Shown: piece after piece, positions 18,066 to 27,129 of the stretch
Layout: each line of letters opens with the position of its first letter
How positions within the stretch are numbered: position 1 is the stretch's first letter
Notes under the pieces: generated by a model
What the model was told of the DNA's origin: nothing
What the model saw: only the letters and a program-made list of their open reading frames with translations
The model's database searches: none
Program-made: the position numbers and the translations under genes
NCBI GenBank assembly: GCA_028280615.1
Contig: JANQLK010000002.1
Span: 1 to 64,000, forward strand
DNA length: 64,000 nucleotides
Reading direction: 5' to 3'
From: Woeseiaceae bacterium
GTDB lineage: Bacteria; Pseudomonadota; Gammaproteobacteria; Steroidobacterales; Woeseiaceae

Positions 18066-18664
18066 GGCGGGAGCTCCAGGAAATTCCTGAGCAAGCGGGC
18101 ACCGGATCGCGCGGACCGCTCCGGGTGGAACTGCGCCGCGAGAAAATTCTCGTGTCCGATGACGGCCGAGAACGGGGTCGCGTGTCGCGCGGTCGCGAGC
18201 GTATGCGCGGAAACGGGCAGCGCGTAGCTGTGCAGAAAGTAGAAATAGTCGCCGTTACCGAGCCCGTCGAGCAGCGCGTGCGCGTTGCTATCCTCGAGTC
18301 GACACCAGCCCATGTTGGGAACCGGGTGCGCCGGTGTCGCGGGCAGTTTCGTGACCGCGCCCGCGATGACGCCCAGGCATTCGACATCCTCTTCCTCGGA
18401 CGCCTCGGCGAGCAGCTGCATACCGAGGCAAATCCCGAGTACGGGCTGGGTAAGCCCGCGAATGACGTCGACCAGGCCGAGCTGTCTGAGACGCCCCATC
18501 GCGTCGGCCGCGGCGCCTACGCCGGGCAGCAACACCCGATCGGCGCCGCGTATCGTCGCCGCGTCGGTTGTCAGCACGCCATCGCGCCCGAGTCGGCGAA
18601 GCGCGTGCCTGACCGAGGCGATATTGGCGCCCCCGCTGTCGATAATCGCGACCGTGCCGGTCAC
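18062..18664 (-). CDS. hisH: Imidazole glycerol phosphate synthase, glutaminase subunit
   Basis: Class I glutamine amidotransferase that feeds ammonia to HisF. 200 residues with the nucleophile Cys in LGICLGMQLL, the oxyanion/loop region VLLPGVGA, and the His-Glu pair in QFHPERS; FYFLHSYAL is also typical. It starts at GTG 18664, overlapping the hisB stop by 4 bases, and overlaps hisA by 4. Confidence 0.95.
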   Translation of the reverse strand: MTGTVAIIDSGGANIASVRHALRRLGRDGVLTTDAATIRGADRVLLPGVGAAADAMGRLRQLGLVDVIRGLTQPVLGICLGMQLLAEASEEEDVECLGVIAGAVTKLPATPAHPVPNMGWCRLEDSNAHALLDGLGNGDYFYFLHSYALPVSAHTLATARHATPFSAVIGHENFLAAQFHPERSARSGARLLRNFLELPP

Positions 18665-19728
18665 GCCAGCACGCCCTTGGTCGACGGCAGCTCGTCGCCT
18701 GTGCGGCTGACGGCCTGGCGCATGGCGCGGCCGGTGGCCTTGAAGCAGGCCTCGACCATGTGATGTGCGTTCTCGCCGCTGACGCGAACGTGGATCGCGG
18801 CGCCCAGCGAGTCGGCGAGCGAGTGAAAGAAATGCCGGACCATTTCGATCGACAGGCCGCCGACCGCGTCGCGCTCGAAGTCGCCCTCGAACCGGAACGC
18901 GCCGCGGCCGGACAGGTCGATCGACACCTGCGCCTCGCTCTCGTCCATCGGCAAAACGAAGCCGTAGCGGCCGATTCCGCGCTTGTCGCCCAGCGCCTCA
19001 CGCAGCGCAGTGCCCAGGCAAATCGCCGTATCTTCGACCGTGTGATGCTCGTCGATGTGCAGGTCGCCCTGGCATTCGAGCTTCAGGCGGAAACCGCCGT
19101 GTTTCGCGATCTGCTCGAGCATGTGATCGAAAAAGCCGATGCCCGATGTCACCTTCGTCTTGCCCCTGGCATCGAGATTGACCGAGACAACGATTCGGGT
19201 CTCGTTCGTGGCCCGCTCGACGGTGGCGACGCGCTCGCCAGAACACAGCGCGACGACGACGTCGTCCCAGGCGCAGCCGTCGTCCAGCTTGAAGCCCCGG
19301 ATGCCGATGCGTTCGGCGAGTTCGAGGTCGGTGTCCCGGTCGCCGATGACGGCGCTTGCCGCGGTGTCTATCGGGTTGGCCGCAAGAAAGCGCGTCAGAA
19401 GTCCCGTACGCGGCTTTCGGCAGTCGCAGCCGTCGGTCTCGACATGCGGGCAGATGAAGATCTCATCGAACACGAGGCCCTGGGACGCGAACAGGTCGAC
19501 GATATGCCGCTGGCAGCGCTCGAAGTCCGTTTCGGGAAACGAGTCGGTTCCGAGACCGTCCTGGTTGGACACCATGACGAAGCGATAGCCCGCATCGCTG
19601 AGCGTATTGAGCGCGGCCATGACCCCGGGCACGAGCCGAATCTTTTCGAGCGCGTCGACCTGCTTGTCCTCGGGTTCGACGACGAGCGTCCCGTCGCGGT
19701 CGATGAACAACACCTTCCGCGCGTTCAT
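18661..19728 (-). CDS. hisB: Bifunctional histidinol-phosphatase / imidazoleglycerol-phosphate dehydratase
   Basis: The fused HisNB type, 355 residues, found in gammaproteobacteria. The N-terminal HAD phosphatase (1 to about 165) has DRDGT (D10 and D12) and a Cys/His zinc loop around CPHVETDGCDC. The C-terminal IGP dehydratase has the manganese motifs FFDHMLEQIAKHGG and DEHHTVEDTAI, and a later FFHSLADS. I place the start at 19728, where ATG overlaps the hisC stop (ATGA), rather than at an upstream in-frame ATG inside hisC. Confidence 0.95.
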   Translation of the reverse strand: MNARKVLFIDRDGTLVVEPEDKQVDALEKIRLVPGVMAALNTLSDAGYRFVMVSNQDGLGTDSFPETDFERCQRHIVDLFASQGLVFDEIFICPHVETDGCDCRKPRTGLLTRFLAANPIDTAASAVIGDRDTDLELAERIGIRGFKLDDGCAWDDVVVALCSGERVATVERATNETRIVVSVNLDARGKTKVTSGIGFFDHMLEQIAKHGGFRLKLECQGDLHIDEHHTVEDTAICLGTALREALGDKRGIGRYGFVLPMDESEAQVSIDLSGRGAFRFEGDFERDAVGGLSIEMVRHFFHSLADSLGAAIHVRVSGENAHHMVEACFKATGRAMRQAVSRTGDELPSTKGVLA

Positions 19729-20792
19729 TCGGCGTGCTCCTGCATGGCATCCAGGCACGCAAGCAGCCGATCGTTCTCCTCGACCGAACCCACGGTGATG
19801 CGGACGCAGTCGGCGAGCGGGGCGCCGAAATAGCGCAAGAGGACCCTGGCCTCGCGCGTCGCTTCGAGCAGCGCATCGACGGCCTTGACGCGAACCAGCA
19901 GGAAGTTCGCGTCGCTGGGCCAGATGTAGCCGATCGAGTCACAGCGGCCGAGCGCCGCGACGAGCCGCTCGCGTTCGCTGATAATTTCACGGACGCGCTG
20001 CTCCGCCTCCCGGAGCCAGCGAGCGTCGAGCGCGTCCTCCACGCACTCGACCACGGGCGTGGCGAGCGCGTAGGGCGCCTGCACGGCGTTGAGCATCGAC
20101 ACCACGTCGTCGGGGCCCATGACCGCGCCGCAGCGTGCACCGGCAAATGCCAGTGCCTTGGACAGCGTGCGCAGCACGACGAGATTGTCGAGGCGGGACA
20201 GATGGTCGACCATCGAGGCCTGTGTGGCGAACTCGATATAGGCCTCGTCGACGACCACGGCGGCCCGCCCGTCGAGCTGTCCGGCAAGCTCGATCAGCGC
20301 ATCGCGGGGCACGCTGGTCCCGGTGGGGTTGTTGGGCGAACATGCAAACACGAGCTTCGTTCGCTCATCGCAGGCATCGAGCAGCCGCGATATGTCGAGG
20401 CGAAAATCGTCATTGGGGTCGAGCCCGACTTCGCGGCATTCGACGCCCTGGATGACGGCGTAGTGCGAATACATCGAAAACGTCGGCTGCGTCGTGACGA
20501 TGTTGTCCTGGCCCGCTCCGCAGAAGCTCCGGATCAGCAGGTCGATCGCCTCGCTGCTGCCGCGTGTAACGAGTAACTTCGACGCGTCGCAGCCGAAGCG
20601 CTCGGCCAGCGCTGAACGCAGCCGGGCAGGGCGCACCTCCGGGTAGCGGTTCAGGGGCCGGCGGAAGCGATCGCTGCCGCTCGTCCACGGCGCTTCGTTC
20701 GCGTTCAGCCGCGTCGTGTCGGCGACCTGCACCGCCGCACTGTAAGGCGACAGGGCCTGGATTTCCGCGCGTGCTCGGGTAGCGATACTCAT
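19725..20792 (-). CDS. hisC: Histidinol-phosphate aminotransferase
   Basis: Fold-type I PLP transaminase, 355 residues, converting imidazole acetol phosphate to histidinol phosphate. Recognisable blocks: RLNANEAPW near the N-terminus, RGSSEAIDLLIRSFC, SPNNPTGTSV, VVVDEAYIEFA and the PLP lysine in LRTLSKALAFAGARCG. It lies 11 bases after hisD and overlaps hisB by 4 bases. Confidence 0.95.
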   Translation of the reverse strand: MSIATRARAEIQALSPYSAAVQVADTTRLNANEAPWTSGSDRFRRPLNRYPEVRPARLRSALAERFGCDASKLLVTRGSSEAIDLLIRSFCGAGQDNIVTTQPTFSMYSHYAVIQGVECREVGLDPNDDFRLDISRLLDACDERTKLVFACSPNNPTGTSVPRDALIELAGQLDGRAAVVVDEAYIEFATQASMVDHLSRLDNLVVLRTLSKALAFAGARCGAVMGPDDVVSMLNAVQAPYALATPVVECVEDALDARWLREAEQRVREIISERERLVAALGRCDSIGYIWPSDANFLLVRVKAVDALLEATREARVLLRYFGAPLADCVRITVGSVEENDRLLACLDAMQEHAE

Positions 20793-20803
20793 CGTGGCGG
20801 CCC

Positions 20804-22108
20804 TCAGCTGCCGGACTCGAGCCGGCGGCTGACCGCGCGGGCGTGTGCATCGAGCCCCTCGAGGCCCGCGAGCGTGACGACGGCGTCCCCGAGAGCCTCG
20901 AGGCCTTCGCGAGACAGCTCCTGGACGGTCATGTGGCGCATGAATTGATCGAGCCCGAGGCCGCTGTGGTTGCGTGCGTAGCCGTAGGTAGGCAGCACGT
21001 GGTTGGTCCCGCTGCAGTAGTCTCCGACCGACTCCGGCGTCCAGGGTCCGAGAAATACCGAGCCGGCATTACGAATGCCGGCCAGCAGGGCGCGCGGATC
21101 GCGAGTCTGCACAATCAGGTGCTCGGGCGCGTAGCGATTGCTCACCGCGGCCGCGTCATCCAGCGAATCGACGACGATGGCGCGCGAACCGGCTATTGCT
21201 TCGACGGCGATAGCATGCCGGCTCAGGGTCTCGAGCTGCCGGTCGACCTCGGCGCCGACCGCACGCGCGAAATCCGCGCTCGTCGTTACGAGGATGACCT
21301 GCGAGTCGACGCCGTGTTCGGCCTGCGACAGGAGGTCGGCGGCGACGAACGCAGCCGATGCCGAGTCATCGGCGATTACGAGCACCTCGGACGGTCCCGC
21401 GGGCATGTCAATGGCGGCCCCGTTCGGATCGGCGCTGACGAGACTCTTGGCCGCGGTAACCCACGCGTTGCCGGGGCCGAACACCTTGCCGACCGCCGGA
21501 ATACTCTCGGTGCCGTAGGCCATGGCTGCAACGGCCTGCGCGCCGCCGACCTTGTAGATCGAATCGATTCCGGCCCGGGTCGCCGCAACGACGACCGCGG
21601 GGTCCGCGGTGCCGTCCGGTCGCGGAGGCGTGCAGAGAACGCGGACCGGACAGCCCGCGATCGCGGCGGGGACGGCCAGCATGATCGCGGCAGACGGCAG
21701 CGGCGCGGTGCCGGCCGGAACGTACAGGCCGACCGCGTCCAACGGCTGGGTAATGCGCTCGCAGCGCACCCCCTGCATGGTTTCGACGGCGATCGGCCGC
21801 GGCCGCTGCGCCTCGTGAAACCGGCGCACGTTGTCGATCGCGAGATCGATCGCTGCGATGGCCGCCTGGCCAAGCGCGGCTTCGGCCTCGGCACGTTCTT
21901 CGGCAGCTACCGATAGCGAGGACGGCTCGGCGCCGTCGAGTTCCAGCGTCAACGCCTTGAGGGCGGCATCGCCCTCCGTGCGGACCCGATCGAGAATCGC
22001 CTGGACGCGCTTGCGAATATCGCCGTCCGCCCGCTGCGCCGGCCGCTCGAGCAGCCGCCCTTGCGCGTCGCGGTCGAGCTCGGCCCAGGTTTCAATCCTC
22101 AGTCGCAT
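20804..22108 (-). CDS. hisD: Histidinol dehydrogenase
   Basis: Zinc enzyme carrying out the last two NAD-dependent oxidations to histidine. 434 residues. Features include YVPAGTAPLPSAAIML, KVGGAQAVAAMAYGTESIP, FGPGNAWVTAAK, DMPAGPSEVLVIAD, AEHGVDSQVILVT (zinc ligand region) and GTNHVLPTYGYAR. Its ATG overlaps the hisG stop by one base (TGATG). Confidence 0.96.
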   Translation of the reverse strand: MRLRIETWAELDRDAQGRLLERPAQRADGDIRKRVQAILDRVRTEGDAALKALTLELDGAEPSSLSVAAEERAEAEAALGQAAIAAIDLAIDNVRRFHEAQRPRPIAVETMQGVRCERITQPLDAVGLYVPAGTAPLPSAAIMLAVPAAIAGCPVRVLCTPPRPDGTADPAVVVAATRAGIDSIYKVGGAQAVAAMAYGTESIPAVGKVFGPGNAWVTAAKSLVSADPNGAAIDMPAGPSEVLVIADDSASAAFVAADLLSQAEHGVDSQVILVTTSADFARAVGAEVDRQLETLSRHAIAVEAIAGSRAIVVDSLDDAAAVSNRYAPEHLIVQTRDPRALLAGIRNAGSVFLGPWTPESVGDYCSGTNHVLPTYGYARNHSGLGLDQFMRHMTVQELSREGLEALGDAVVTLAGLEGLDAHARAVSRRLESGS

Positions 22109-23010
22109 CAGGCCAGCATCTTTTCCACGGGCAGGACGAGTAGCGAGCTCGCACCGGCCGCCTTGAGGTTTTCGAGCGTCTCCCAGAACACGTTCTCGCG
22201 GCAGACGGCGTGGATCGCGACCCGGTCCGACGAACCCTCGAGCGGCACCACGGTGGGCGCCTCGGTGCCCGGCAACAGGTCGCGAATCTCGGCGAGGGCG
22301 CTGCGCGGCGCGTGCAGCATGATGTACTTGCTCTCGCGCACCTGCAGCACACCATCGAGCCGCTGCAGGATCTTGTCGACGAGCTCCTGTTTTTCCCCGC
22401 CCAGCGGAACCTGCGTCTGGATGATGACGGCCTCGCTTTCGAGCAGCGTCTCCACCTCCGTGAGCCCGTTTGCTTTCAGCGTGCCGCCGGTAGACACGAG
22501 ATCGCAGATGTAATCCGCTTTGCCGAGTTTCGGCGCGATCTCGACCGCACCGGAGAAGTACTCGATGTCCGCGGAGACCGAGTTCTCTGCGAGAAACTGC
22601 TTTAGAATACCTACATAACTTGTTGCTATTTTTGCGTTTTCAAGCGATTTTGGACCCGCGTAGCGGGTTCCCTCCGGCGCCGCGATCGATAGCCGGCAGT
22701 GACCGAAGTCGAGGTCGTAGACGCGTTTGAACAGGGCGTTCTTGCCGTTGGCGTCACGCTCGAGGCGCTTCTCCTCGACGACGTTGAGGCCGCAGATGCC
22801 GAGGTCGCACACGTCGTCGGCGACGAGGCCGGGTATGTCGTCGTCGCGAACCAGCAGCAGGTCTATCGGCATGTTCTCGCCGTAGCAGAATAGCTGGTCC
22901 TTGCTCTTGCGAACCTTCAGACCACAGCGCTCGAGCAGATCGAGCGAATGGTCGGTCAGGCGGCCGGTCTTCTGCACCGCAATCTTGATGCGCTGCTCCT
23001 TGGGATCCAT
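22108..23010 (-). CDS. hisG: ATP phosphoribosyltransferase, long form
   Basis: Committed step of histidine synthesis, condensing ATP and PRPP. 300 residues from the ATG at 23010 (MDPKEQRIKIAVQKTGRL), matching the long, HisZ-independent form with a C-terminal ACT-like domain (from about 225) that mediates histidine feedback. The PRPP loop is DLVSTGGTLKANGL. An in-frame ATG at 23079 lies inside the preceding regulator gene and is rejected. The gene follows the TrpR-family gene by 10 bases. Confidence 0.95.
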   Translation of the reverse strand: MDPKEQRIKIAVQKTGRLTDHSLDLLERCGLKVRKSKDQLFCYGENMPIDLLLVRDDDIPGLVADDVCDLGICGLNVVEEKRLERDANGKNALFKRVYDLDFGHCRLSIAAPEGTRYAGPKSLENAKIATSYVGILKQFLAENSVSADIEYFSGAVEIAPKLGKADYICDLVSTGGTLKANGLTEVETLLESEAVIIQTQVPLGGEKQELVDKILQRLDGVLQVRESKYIMLHAPRSALAEIRDLLPGTEAPTVVPLEGSSDRVAIHAVCRENVFWETLENLKAAGASSLLVLPVEKMLA

Positions 23011-23020
23011 AGGTGTTCCT

Positions 23021-23347
23021 TCAGTGGGAATGCGTGTCTTCGGAGCGGCCGGTACGACGTATTGCGGTTTCGTAGCCACCGAATCCGTCGCTCAGGAAGC
23101 GCGCCACGCGCCCGATCGTCGTGACGCTGACGCCGGTCTCATCGTGGATCTTCCGATAGGGCAGACCTTCTTCAAGCAGTTGCACTACCTGCCAGCGATC
23201 GACGAGCGCCTGAAGCTCCGCCGGCGTGCAGAGGTCCTTGAAGAAATTCCTGCACTCCTCGGCCGAGCGAAGCGTGATGACGGCTTCGAACAGCGCGTTC
23301 TCGGCGCGGGCCTGGCGGCGCTCGGAATCCTGGCGGTTGGGCTTCAT
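23021..23347 (-). CDS. TrpR/YerC-YecD family regulator, probable his operon repressor
   Basis: A 108-residue all-helical protein with the TrpR-family layout: ECRNFFKDLCTPAELQALVDRW, then a helix-turn-helix YRKIHDETGVSVTTIGRVARFL. The paralogous family (YerC/YecD, sometimes called HisR) is widely found at the head of his operons and is predicted to be the histidine-responsive repressor. Here it is the first gene, 10 bases from hisG. A strongly symmetric sequence, 23354-23387, abuts its start codon, so autoregulation is the natural reading. There is no Shine-Dalgarno sequence; the mRNA leader is probably only a few bases long. Ligand (histidine) is inferred, not seen. Confidence 0.88.
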   Translation of the reverse strand: MKPNRQDSERRQARAENALFEAVITLRSAEECRNFFKDLCTPAELQALVDRWQVVQLLEEGLPYRKIHDETGVSVTTIGRVARFLSDGFGGYETAIRRTGRSEDTHSH

Positions 23348-23353
23348 TGGGCT

Positions 23354-23387
23354 GTACTAGTGTATTAACGCGTTAGTACGCTAATAC
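23354..23387 (-). promoter_or_regulatory. Operator: two interlocked 26-bp palindromes
   Basis: Two overlapping sites, 23354-23379 and 23362-23387, each read GTAYTA-N14-TARTAC. The four half-sites GTACTAGTG, GTATTAACG and (reverse) GTATTAGCG, GTACTAACG share the form GTAYTARYG. That resembles the classical Trp operator half-site GTACTAG. The 8-bp offset means two dimers could bind on overlapping faces. The site covers the probable -10 region of the his operon. Confidence 0.75.
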
Positions 23388-23472
23388 AAGTCGGGCCGCG
23401 CTGCAAGCCCCTGTTGCGTGCGGCCGCAATCGGCCAAGTCTGTGACGCGCGGCTTAGTATCGATCGCAACCG

Positions 23473-23501
23473 TTGACGCATGGCTTCGAGGTCCATAGAC
23501 T
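23473..23501 (+). promoter_or_regulatory. Sigma-70 promoter of the met leader
   Basis: TTGACG (23473-23478) and TAGACT (23496-23501) with a 17-base spacer. Transcription would start within a few bases of the first strand of the riboswitch P1 helix at 23510. Confidence 0.65.
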
Positions 23502-23509
23502 CCCGGGAA

Positions 23510-23623
23510 ACTCATCGAGACCGGCTGAGGGAAAGGCCCAGTGAAGCCGGGGCAACCAGCAGAGCTAACCACTCTGACAAGGTGCCAACTCCTGCGAAGA
23601 CCGCGAGTCTTCGAAAGATGAGT
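23510..23623 (+). promoter_or_regulatory. SAM-I (S-box) riboswitch
   Basis: P1 is ACTCATC (23510-23516) with GATGAGT (23617-23623). Conserved core segments are all present in order: GAGACCGGCTGAGGGA (kink-turn), GGCCC, TGAAGCCGGGGCAACC, GGTGCCAACTCCTGC and CGAAAGATGAGT. The aptamer senses S-adenosylmethionine and represses methionine genes. Downstream, TGAGTG (23619-23624) can pair instead with CACTCA (23709-23714). No T-tract terminator is seen before metB, so control is probably at translation initiation (GGAGG at 23727-23731). Confidence 0.95.
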
Positions 23624-23738
23624 GTCGCTGCAACACGCGCCTGGGCGCTGAAGGGCACGGCACACTCCCTTGCGGGCTCGCAGGGTGTCCGATGAGCTTG
23701 AGAACTTGCACTCACATTGGACCCTCGGAGGCCCTGCC

Positions 23739-24947
23739 ATGACCCGACCGAATCAGACGCACACCGGCACCCGCGCCGTTCGCGCCTCAATCGAGTCCGA
23801 CACCCAGCACGGCGCCGTCGTGCCGCCGCTGTACCTGTCATCCAACTTCGCTTTCAGGGGACTCGGTGACAAGCGTCCGTACGATTACACGCGATCCGGC
23901 AATCCGACCCGCGACTCGCTCGGCGACGCGCTAAGCGATCTCGAAGGCGGCGAGGGCGCTGTCGTAACGGCATCGGGCATGGCGGCGCTCAACGTTCTCG
24001 TGCAGCGCTTGAACCCCGGCGACCTGCTCATCGCGCCGCACGACTGCTACGGCGGCACCTACCGCCTGTACGAGGCGCTTGCCGGCAAGGGGCATTTCGA
24101 CCTGGAGTTTGTTGATCAGACCGATGACGCGGCGCTGGCGGCCGCCTGCGCCCGCGGGCCGAAGATGATCCTCTCGGAAACGCCCTCCAACCCGCTGTTG
24201 AGAATCGTCGACATCGCGGCGGTTGCCGAGCGGGCCCGCGCCTGCGGTGCCCTGTACGCCGTCGACAACACGTTCCTGTCTCCGGCATCGCAGCAGCCGA
24301 TCTCGCTCGGCGCGGATGTCGTCATTCATTCCACGACCAAGTACATCAACGGCCACAGCGACGTCGTGGGCGGCGCGCTGATCGCCGCCGATGCTTTTGT
24401 CGCCGAAGAGCTTACGTGGTGGGCGAACTGTATCGGCGCGACCGGTGCGCCGTTCGACAGCTTTCTCACGCTGCGAGGGCTGCGCACGCTCAACGTGCGC
24501 ATTCGTCAGCACGAGGCAACGGCGCGGCTGGTTGCCGAGCTCCTGAGCGAGCATCCCGGTGTTCGAAAGGTCAACTATCCGGGCCTCGACAGCCATACGG
24601 GCCACGCCATCGCGGCCAGGCAGCAAAACGGGTTCGGCGGCATGGTGAGTTTCGAAATTGCAGGCGGAGAGAGCGCCGTGAAGCGCTTCGCGCAGAGTCT
24701 CGAGCTGTTTTCGCTTGCCGAATCGCTGGGCGGTGTCGAGAGTCTCGTGTGTCATCCGGCGACCATGACTCACGCCCCGGTAGCTCCCGACGCGCTGGCC
24801 GAGGCGGGCATCTCGAATTCGCTCGTTCGCCTGTCGATCGGGCTCGAGGATCCCGAGGACCTGGCGAGCGACATCCTCGGGGCGCTCGACAGAGCCGGTG
24901 ATGATTCGCAGGTCGTCCGGCCCGCGACGCCGGTGTGCGCTGCCTGA
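23739..24947 (+). CDS. metB: Cystathionine gamma-synthase / O-succinylhomoserine sulfhydrylase family
   Basis: Fold-type I PLP enzyme of the Cys/Met metabolism family, 402 residues from the ATG at 23739 (GGAGG 7 bases upstream). Blocks include YDYTRSGNPTRDSL, ASGMAALNVLV, PHDCYGGTYRLY, SETPSNPLLRIVDI, the PLP lysine in HSTTKYINGHSDVVGG, and ESLVCHPATMTHA. Position behind a SAM riboswitch and next to metX argues for methionine synthesis, using O-succinyl- or O-acetylhomoserine with cysteine (MetB) or sulfide (MetZ). Sequence alone does not settle which sulfur donor is used. Confidence 0.88.
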   Translation: MTRPNQTHTGTRAVRASIESDTQHGAVVPPLYLSSNFAFRGLGDKRPYDYTRSGNPTRDSLGDALSDLEGGEGAVVTASGMAALNVLVQRLNPGDLLIAPHDCYGGTYRLYEALAGKGHFDLEFVDQTDDAALAAACARGPKMILSETPSNPLLRIVDIAAVAERARACGALYAVDNTFLSPASQQPISLGADVVIHSTTKYINGHSDVVGGALIAADAFVAEELTWWANCIGATGAPFDSFLTLRGLRTLNVRIRQHEATARLVAELLSEHPGVRKVNYPGLDSHTGHAIAARQQNGFGGMVSFEIAGGESAVKRFAQSLELFSLAESLGGVESLVCHPATMTHAPVAPDALAEAGISNSLVRLSIGLEDPEDLASDILGALDRAGDDSQVVRPATPVCAA

Positions 24948-24951
24948 GACC

Positions 24952-26058
24952 GTGAGTCGCTCGCTTCCGGCGCGTCTTGAGAAACATGTCTCGGCGGAGA
25001 CGCGCTATTTCGATCTGGCGGAACCCTTCGAGCTCGAGAGCGGCGCGTATCTCGAGCAGGTGCGCGTGGCGTATCGAACCTGGGGCACGCTGTCGGAGCA
25101 GGACCCGTCTGCGGTCCTCGTGTGCCACGCCCTGACGGGCTCGGCCGACGCTGACCGTTGGTGGCCCGGGCTGATCGGCGAGGGCGCCGCCTTCGATCCG
25201 GCCGATGACTATATCGTCTGCGCAAACATACTCGGGAGCTGTTACGGCACGACCGGGCCGGCCAGCGAGGTACCGGGCGGCGAACGCCGCTACCAGGCCG
25301 ACTTTCCCGCCATCACGGTGCGCGACATGGTTCGCCTCCAGGCGCGCCTGCTCGACAGTCTCGGCGTGACCCGGCTGTCGCTGGTTACGGGTCCGTCGCT
25401 GGGCGGCATGCAGGCGCTCGAGTGGGCCTGTCTTTATCCCGGCCGTGTCGATTGCATCGTGCCGATCGGCGTCGGCAGTCGGCACTCGCCGTGGTGCATC
25501 GGCTTAAGCGAGTCGCAGCGCGCTGCGATAGAAGCCGATCCGAACTGGAAGGGCGGCTACTACGGCGAAGACCGGCGTCCGGAGAAGGGACTCGCGGCGG
25601 CTCGCATGATCGCGGTCTGCGCGTACCGCAGCTGGACGTCGTTCGAGTCTCGCTTCGCGCGCAAGCGGCGCGACGATGGCCGCTTCGAGGTCGAGTCCTA
25701 CCTGCGTTACCAGGGCGAAAAGTTCAACGATCGCTTCGATGCGAACACCTACTTCACGCTGACCAGGGCCATGCACACGCACGACCTGGCACGCGGAAGA
25801 GGCGATATCGAGGCTGTCCTGGGCAGCCTCGAGCTGCCCGCGCTAGTGGTTTCGGTGAGCAGCGACACGCTGTACCCGCCCGAAGAGCAGGTGTTCCTGG
25901 CCGAGCACCTGGGCAACGCCCGCTACGCGGTCCTCGAGTCGCCCAACGGACACGACGGCTTCCTGATCGAGACGGACACGCTCGCGGCGATGATCCGCAC
26001 GTTTCGGGAGGATGCGCGCGCAGCCCCGGCCCGCATCCGCGGCCGATTCGCGGGATGA
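24952..26058 (+). CDS. metX: Homoserine O-acyltransferase (MetX family)
   Basis: Alpha/beta-hydrolase that activates homoserine for methionine synthesis. Nucleophile Ser in VTGPSLGGMQALEW; the Asp-His pair is SSDTLYPPEEQ and PNGHDGFLIE. In gammaproteobacteria related enzymes often use succinyl-CoA (MetXS), so the acyl donor is uncertain. The GTG at 24952, 4 bases after metB, gives 368 residues, near the family norm; an ATG at 24898 inside metB would add 18. Neither has a convincing ribosome binding site. Its stop directly abuts the convergent leuB stop. Confidence 0.88.
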   Translation: MSRSLPARLEKHVSAETRYFDLAEPFELESGAYLEQVRVAYRTWGTLSEQDPSAVLVCHALTGSADADRWWPGLIGEGAAFDPADDYIVCANILGSCYGTTGPASEVPGGERRYQADFPAITVRDMVRLQARLLDSLGVTRLSLVTGPSLGGMQALEWACLYPGRVDCIVPIGVGSRHSPWCIGLSESQRAAIEADPNWKGGYYGEDRRPEKGLAAARMIAVCAYRSWTSFESRFARKRRDDGRFEVESYLRYQGEKFNDRFDANTYFTLTRAMHTHDLARGRGDIEAVLGSLELPALVVSVSSDTLYPPEEQVFLAEHLGNARYAVLESPNGHDGFLIETDTLAAMIRTFREDARAAPARIRGRFAG

Positions 26059-27129
26059 TCAGGCAGTCCGGCTCAGGCGCCTGACGACGAGATCGGTGAA
26101 ATCGTCCGTGCCGATCGCCGTATCCGATGGTCCGGCAATGTCGGCCGTGCGGGCGCCATCGCGAATGACCGAGTGCAAGGCCGACTCGACCGCATTCGCT
26201 TCCTCGTCGAGCCCGAGGCTCAGCCGCAATAGCATGGCGACGCTCGCGATCGTGGCGGCCGGGTTGGCAATGCCCTTGCCCGCGATGTCCGGGGCGGAGC
26301 CGTGAATCGGCTCATACAGGCCGCGTGCGGAGTCGCCCAGCGAGGCCGAGGGCAGGAGCCCGAGTGAGCCGGCCAGCATCGACGCTTCGTCGGTCAGGAT
26401 GTCGCCGAACATGTTCTCGGTCACGATGACGTCGAAGTCGGCGGGACGGCTCAACAGGTGCATAGCCGCCGCGTCGACGAGCAGCGTTTCGAGCTCGAGG
26501 TCGCCGAACTCCCGCGCGATTACCCGATTCGTCGTGTCGCGCCACAGCCGCGACGTTTCGAGCACGTTGGCCTTGTCTACCGAACACAGCTTGCCGCGGC
26601 GGTCCGTCGCGAGCCTCGCCGCGACGCGAATCACGCGCTCGATCTCGGCGACCGTATACGTGCACAGGTCACTGGCCGATTCGGCATCGCGCTGCTTGTC
26701 ACCGAAGTAGATGCCGCCGGTCAGCTCTCGCACGACGACGAGATCGACACCGTCGAGGTACTCGACCTTGATCGGGGACGCGTCGGCGAGCTCGGGCAGC
26801 ACGACCACGGGTCGCAGGTTGGCGTAGACGCCGAGCTCCGAACGCAGCGCGAGCAGGCCCTGCTCCGGCCGCACGGCGGCATTTGGATCCGACCACTTCG
26901 GGCCGCCGACCGCGCCGAGCAGGACGGCATCGCTCTCGAGGCAGCTTGCGACCGTATCTTGAGGCAGCGGATTGCCGGTCGCGTCAATGGCCGCGCCGCC
27001 GGCGAGCTGGTGACTGAACGAGAAGCCGTGCCCGGCTTCAGCCGCGACCGCTTCGAGGACGGCCTGGCCCGCCGACGACACTTCGGGACCCACGCCGTCC
27101 CCGGGCAGAATCGTGATCAGGGCTTCCAT
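26059..27129 (-). CDS. leuB: 3-isopropylmalate dehydrogenase
   Basis: NAD-dependent beta-decarboxylating dehydrogenase, third step of leucine synthesis. 356 residues with [21 protein letters not shown], the catalytic region [30 protein letters not shown] and the NAD-binding [18 protein letters not shown]. Last gene of the ilvC-leuA-leuC-leuD-leuB operon; it overlaps leuD by 13 bases. Its stop codon is adjacent to that of metX, with no room for a terminator between the convergent genes. Confidence 0.96.
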   Translation of the reverse strand: MEALITILPGDGVGPEVSSAGQAVLEAVAAEAGHGFSFSHQLAGGAAIDATGNPLPQDTVASCLESDAVLLGAVGGPKWSDPNAAVRPEQGLLALRSELGVYANLRPVVVLPELADASPIKVEYLDGVDLVVVRELTGGIYFGDKQRDAESASDLCTYTVAEIERVIRVAARLATDRRGKLCSVDKANVLETSRLWRDTTNRVIAREFGDLELETLLVDAAAMHLLSRPADFDVIVTENMFGDILTDEASMLAGSLGLLPSASLGDSARGLYEPIHGSAPDIAGKGIANPAATIASVAMLLRLSLGLDEEANAVESALHSVIRDGARTADIAGPSDTAIGTDDFTDLVVRRLSRTA

